In this document: positions 6,597-9,282 of the stretch, one piece after another
Layout: each line of letters starts with the position of its first letter
How positions within the stretch are numbered: position 1 is the first letter of the stretch
Source of the DNA: Rubrobacter sp.
Lineage (GTDB): Bacteria > Actinomycetota > Rubrobacteria > Rubrobacterales > Rubrobacteraceae
Direction of reading: 5' to 3'
DNA: 9,282 nt
Assembly (NCBI GenBank): GCA_016781705.1
Contig: JADDPV010000144.1
Coordinates: 13,664-22,945, forward strand
The notes under the pieces: generated by a model
Database searches by the model: none
Seen by the model: the letters and a program-made list of their open reading frames with translations, nothing else
Told to the model about the DNA's origin: nothing
Translations under genes and position numbers: made by a program

Positions 6597-7526
6597 CTAG
6601 CGCCCCCCACTGTCCCGACCGCGGCCTCGACCGCTGTCCCGACCCTTCTTGCGCTTCATGAGCCCGCCGAAGTCGTCGTCGGGTCGTTGCGAGCCCCCGC
6701 CGCTCGCGTGCTCCGTGCGGCGGACGAAGCGGGCCTCGACGCCCCCGAAAGTCAACTCCTCGCCGCCCTCGATACGCTCGCGGTCTATCGGCGCGCCGTC
6801 CAGGAGCGTCCCATTGGTCGAGCCCAGGTCCTCGATCACGAACCCGTCGCCGCCGTCCGCCCGCGAGAGCCTCGCGTGACGCCGCGAGACGCTCGGGTCG
6901 GAGACGACCACGTCGTTGTCCTCGCTCCTGCCGACGCCCCACGGCCCCCTGCCTTCCAGGGGATGAGCCCGGTCGTCCACTACGATCTCCACGACCTCGC
7001 GCGCCAGGCCGTGCCGCCGCGCCTCCTCCGCGGAGATGGCGGCCGTGCCTTGCGCGTCTCCGGAAAAATCCTCCTCCCCGCCCGAAGTGTCCTCGGTGCG
7101 GAAGATGCGCGTCTGGCCGGAGGTGTCCTGGGGGGCACCCCTCTCGCGGGGGCCGCGCCCGCCGGTCAGCTTCGCCGTCACGCCGAACTCGCCGAAGCGA
7201 AGGGAATCCTCCGTCTCGAAGCGCACCTTCGGGGGGGTCATCAGGTGGTAGTTCTTCGAGCTGGCGTGGGTGGAGGCGTACTGGATCAGTTCGTCCCGGA
7301 GCGCGCTCTGGTAGGCGCGCATGGACTCCGCGTCGGCCGTTGAGAGGTGTACGGTGAAGTCGTTGGGGGCGTAGGTGCGCGAGATGGAGACCATCTTCCC
7401 CTCGTCCATCTGCTTGGCGATGCCCTTGGCGATCTCGACCGGGTGGATCTGCCGCCGGAACGCCCGCCCGAACATGCCCTCGACGAGCGACTCCATGCGC
7501 TTCTCTATGCTCCTCAAGAAACCCAA
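6597..7526 (-). CDS. fhaA: FHA domain protein FhaA with DUF3662 N-terminus
   Basis: Cytosolic phosphothreonine-binding adaptor; in mycobacteria FhaA binds phosphorylated partners such as the MviN/MurJ pseudokinase domain and regulates late peptidoglycan synthesis. The 309-residue product has an FhaA N-terminal domain (about 1-120; MESLVEGMFGRAFRR, HPVEIAK, YAPNDFTVHLS), a short acidic linker (about 121-175), and an FHA domain (about 178-268) with GRS at 199-201, SRRH at 214-217 and STNGT at 236-240. The linker is far shorter than the long Gly/Pro/Tyr-rich linker of the M. tuberculosis protein. An extra basic tail of about 40 residues follows the FHA domain and ends in a repeated GRDSG unit. 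The start is TTG, 6 bases after the preceding kinase stop; a TTG three codons later is a possible alternative. Confidence 0.93.
   Translation of the reverse strand: MGFLRSIEKRMESLVEGMFGRAFRRQIHPVEIAKGIAKQMDEGKMVSISRTYAPNDFTVHLSTADAESMRAYQSALRDELIQYASTHASSKNYHLMTPPKVRFETEDSLRFGEFGVTAKLTGGRGPRERGAPQDTSGQTRIFRTEDTSGGEEDFSGDAQGTAAISAEEARRHGLAREVVEIVVDDRAHPLEGRGPWGVGRSEDNDVVVSDPSVSRRHARLSRADGGDGFVIEDLGSTNGTLLDGAPIDRERIEGGEELTFGGVEARFVRRTEHASGGGSQRPDDDFGGLMKRKKGRDSGRGRGRDSGGR
6610..6644. repeat. Short tandem duplication at the 3' end of fhaA
   Basis: The 11-base string CTGTCCCGACC occurs at 6610-6620 and again at 6634-6644, a 24-base period. It encodes the duplicated GRDSG unit in the basic C-terminal tail of FhaA and suggests a recent in-frame tandem duplication of eight codons. 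Confidence 0.5.
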
Positions 7527-7532
7527 AGAACC

Positions 7533-9197
7533 CTACCCGCTCGCCCTCGACGCAAGATACCTTACCACCCCATACATTATAGCGGCGAAGCCCAAAGAAA
7601 CCACGGCCTCGACGCGCGCCTCCCGCGTGGCCGACACCGCGAGCGCGTACCCCAACGCCCCGCCGCCCGCCGCCGCCGCCAGACCCACCGGCCACACCCC
7701 CACCCACTCCGCGAACGCGACGACCGCCGCCATGACCGCCCACAACGCCGCCAGCAGCGTCAGCGCCGGGTAAGAGCTGGCGAGCCACTCGCCCGCCCGG
7801 AAGATCTCCGTTGGGCTCGCGTACGCGGATACCTTCCCCACGGCGAGCCCGAGGAGGGGGATGAAGCCGTCTCCCCACACGAGTTCGTAGGCGACGAGCG
7901 TTACCGCTGCCATCGCTGCCGAGAGCGCTGCCCCTATAGGACGCATGAGCCCCCCGAAGAGCAGCGGCAGCCCCGCCCCGAGCCCGGCGCCCAGGCCGAC
8001 GCCCAAACCGGCGAGCGGGACGGCCGAGAGCGGGATGGCGAGCAGCGGCCCCAGGGGCAGCCGGCCCACGCTCCGGTCCACGGAGCCGGTCGCGACCCAC
8101 ACACCCCCGACGGTCGGCAGGAGCGCCGCGACCCCGAGGCCCGCCTGCCCGTTCCGAAGCAAGGCCACGGCGAGCGCCACGATCACGCCCAGAGCCCCCA
8201 GACGCGGCAGCAGGTAGCACAGCACCCCGAACCCCGCCGCCACCCCGACGGCCCCCGCGCCGTTCAGCAACAGCCCCGCCCCCAGGTAACCCAGCCAGCC
8301 GGCCACCAGTCCGTTGACCAACCGCAAGGCCTGCCCCCGGTAGCCCTGTTTCGGGACCATCTTCTTCTCGCCCTTCTCCGCTAAGTTCCTGCCCATGCCG
8401 TTCTTGGTAGTCCTGGTGCGTCCGCCGGTGCTCTCGCGGCGGCCGGTCAGGAGCCGCAGGGCCGCGTGGGCGCTCTTGGGACGATGGGCGGGGTTGGGGG
8501 AGGTTGCGCGGTTCACGAACTCCAGGAGGCGTGGCGTGGGTTCCTCTGGCTGGTGGGCCAGGAGGGCGCGGGCGGTGGCGCCGACGGCGTAGATGTCCGT
8601 TAGCTCCGAGGGGTCCTCGCCGTCGAGGATCTCGGGCGCTATGTAGCCGGGGGTGCCCACCGCGTAGCCGACCTGCGTGAGGCGTGTGTCCCCGGCCCGG
8701 TACGCTACCCCGAAGTCGGTGAGCTTGACGCGCCCGCGGCCGTCCACGAGGGCGTTCTGGGGCTTTATGTCGCGGTGGATGATCCCCTGTGCGTGGGCGT
8801 GGTCGAGGGCGGAGAGGATCTGCGCGAGTGCGTCTATGACGTCGTATACGGAGTAGTGGCGCGCCGCCACGTCGAGCGGCTCCCCACGCACGAACTCGGT
8901 GACCAGATAGACCTCCAGGTCGCCGGGGATGACTTCTATCGTCTCGACGATGTTCGCGTGGCGGAGGCCTTCGGCGATCTGACCCTCCCTCAAGGCCCGC
9001 GACCGCTCCCCGACGCTGTAGACGGGGATGACCTTGACGGCCACGTCTTCGGCGGCGCCCCGGCCGAAGAGACCTTTTTTCGCGCCGCCATTTGTCGGGC
9101 GGGCGCGCCAGACGGTGGCGAAGCCCCCGCGACCGACCATCTCCACGAGCGCGTAGCCGCCGCTCTCCCCGCCGCCGATGTAGCGCGTATCGGCCAT
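7533..9197 (-). CDS. Ser/Thr protein kinase with polytopic membrane C-terminal domain
   Basis: Probable active eukaryotic-type kinase at the head of the operon. In the 554-residue product the kinase domain (about 14-253) has a glycine loop GRGGFATVW, catalytic Lys55 in VAVKV, HRDIKPQN with Asp143 and Asn148, DFG at 161-163, activation-loop Thr171/Thr174 and APE at 187-189. A Gly/Lys-rich insertion of about 17 residues sits before Lys55. The C-lobe is short: from the DIYAVG Asp201 to the HRP Arg239 is 38 residues, against 64 for the same span in the PknB of this window. After a basic linker (about 254-290), residues 293-548 are almost wholly hydrophobic, with roughly nine to eleven membrane segments and no PASTA or other extracellular domain. 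I do not recognise this membrane domain. It may replace PknA functionally, but it is not a standard PknA, which has one helix. ATG start; no Shine-Dalgarno. Confidence 0.92.
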   Translation of the reverse strand: MADTRYIGGGESGGYALVEMVGRGGFATVWRARPTNGGAKKGLFGRGAAEDVAVKVIPVYSVGERSRALREGQIAEGLRHANIVETIEVIPGDLEVYLVTEFVRGEPLDVAARHYSVYDVIDALAQILSALDHAHAQGIIHRDIKPQNALVDGRGRVKLTDFGVAYRAGDTRLTQVGYAVGTPGYIAPEILDGEDPSELTDIYAVGATARALLAHQPEEPTPRLLEFVNRATSPNPAHRPKSAHAALRLLTGRRESTGGRTRTTKNGMGRNLAEKGEKKMVPKQGYRGQALRLVNGLVAGWLGYLGAGLLLNGAGAVGVAAGFGVLCYLLPRLGALGVIVALAVALLRNGQAGLGVAALLPTVGGVWVATGSVDRSVGRLPLGPLLAIPLSAVPLAGLGVGLGAGLGAGLPLLFGGLMRPIGAALSAAMAAVTLVAYELVWGDGFIPLLGLAVGKVSAYASPTEIFRAGEWLASSYPALTLLAALWAVMAAVVAFAEWVGVWPVGLAAAAGGGALGYALAVSATREARVEAVVSLGFAAIMYGVVRYLASRASG

Positions 9198-9206
9198 CGA
9201 CCGGAT

Positions 9207-9235
9207 ATTGTATAGTGCGGCGAGGTTTCTGTTAC
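9207..9235 (-). promoter_or_regulatory. Candidate promoter for the seven-gene operon
   Basis: On the minus strand GTAACA (9235-9230; four of six matches to TTGACA) is followed after 17 bases by TACAAT (9212-9207; five of six matches to TATAAT and fitting the actinobacterial TANNNT pattern). It is a locally AT-rich patch in GC-rich DNA and the only plausible promoter just upstream of the cluster. A start site about 7 bases downstream falls near 9200-9198, directly at the ATG (9197). With no ribosome-binding site visible, this predicts a leaderless message. Inferred from pattern only. Confidence 0.4.
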
Positions 9236-9282
9236 CTAGATGAGTGTTGTCAGGTTCATGCCCACAGCTCCTTGATGTGTCC

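Noticed and set aside
6112..8220. Minus-strand 702-codon open frame overlapping fhaB, fhaA and the kinase.
   Set aside because: Gly/Arg-rich shadow crossing three gene boundaries; the three genes it overlaps have clear family motifs in their own frames.
7347..8384. Plus-strand open frame of about 345 codons opposite the lead kinase and the fhaA start.
   Set aside because: Low-complexity Arg/Pro/Gln/His product with no recognisable domain; it mirrors the hydrophobic membrane region on the minus strand.
9256..9282. Nine codons on the minus strand ending in TGA (G-H-I-K-E-L-W-A-stop), possibly the end of an upstream gene.
   Set aside because: Far too short to judge; one frame reaching the edge open over nine codons is expected by chance.
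1..9282. Search for tRNA, rRNA, CRISPR arrays, insertion sequences or attachment sites.
   Set aside because: None seen; apart from 9198-9282 the window is filled by seven tightly packed genes.

Overview
The window looks like a chromosomal cell-growth and cell-division signalling cluster from a high-GC actinobacterium. It carries seven genes, all on the minus strand, separated by 8 bases or fewer or overlapping. GC richness, GTG/TTG/CTG starts and the fhaA-fhaB-pstP-rodA-pbpA-pknB order support this. The order matches the conserved actinobacterial cluster known from mycobacteria (Rv0020c to Rv0014c). A deep-branching lineage such as Rubrobacter is my best guess, from the very compact layout and the absence of pknA, but I cannot prove the genus without a search.

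Layout in transcription order, from high to low coordinates. Bases 9282-9198 are upstream sequence with a promoter-like element almost touching the first ATG. Next comes a Ser/Thr kinase with a polytopic membrane C-terminus (9197-7533). Then fhaA (7526-6597), fhaB (6593-6072), the PP2C phosphatase pstP (6065-4806), the SEDS glycosyltransferase rodA (4798-3506), the class B transpeptidase pbpA (3509-1887), and the PASTA kinase pknB (1878 to the window edge, 3' end missing). pknB has 626 open codons here: kinase domain, one membrane helix and four PASTA repeats.

How they work together (family knowledge plus inference): PknB senses peptidoglycan fragments or lipid II through its PASTA repeats and phosphorylates Thr residues. 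The FHA proteins read those phosphothreonines, and PstP removes them. RodA and PbpA form a polymerase/transpeptidase pair that builds the wall being monitored. The first kinase is in the same operon, but it is not a standard PknA.

Main points of interest: (1) the expected pknA between pbpA and pknB is absent, and an unusual kinase with about ten membrane segments and a shortened C-lobe sits at the head of the operon; (2) pbpA appears to start at a CTG overlapping the rodA stop; (3) a four-codon mini-ORF bridges pstP and rodA; (4) two strong perfect inverted repeats lie in the linker-coding parts of pstP and pknB; (5) the FhaA linker has a GarA-like Thr/FR motif; (6) the lead gene may be leaderless.
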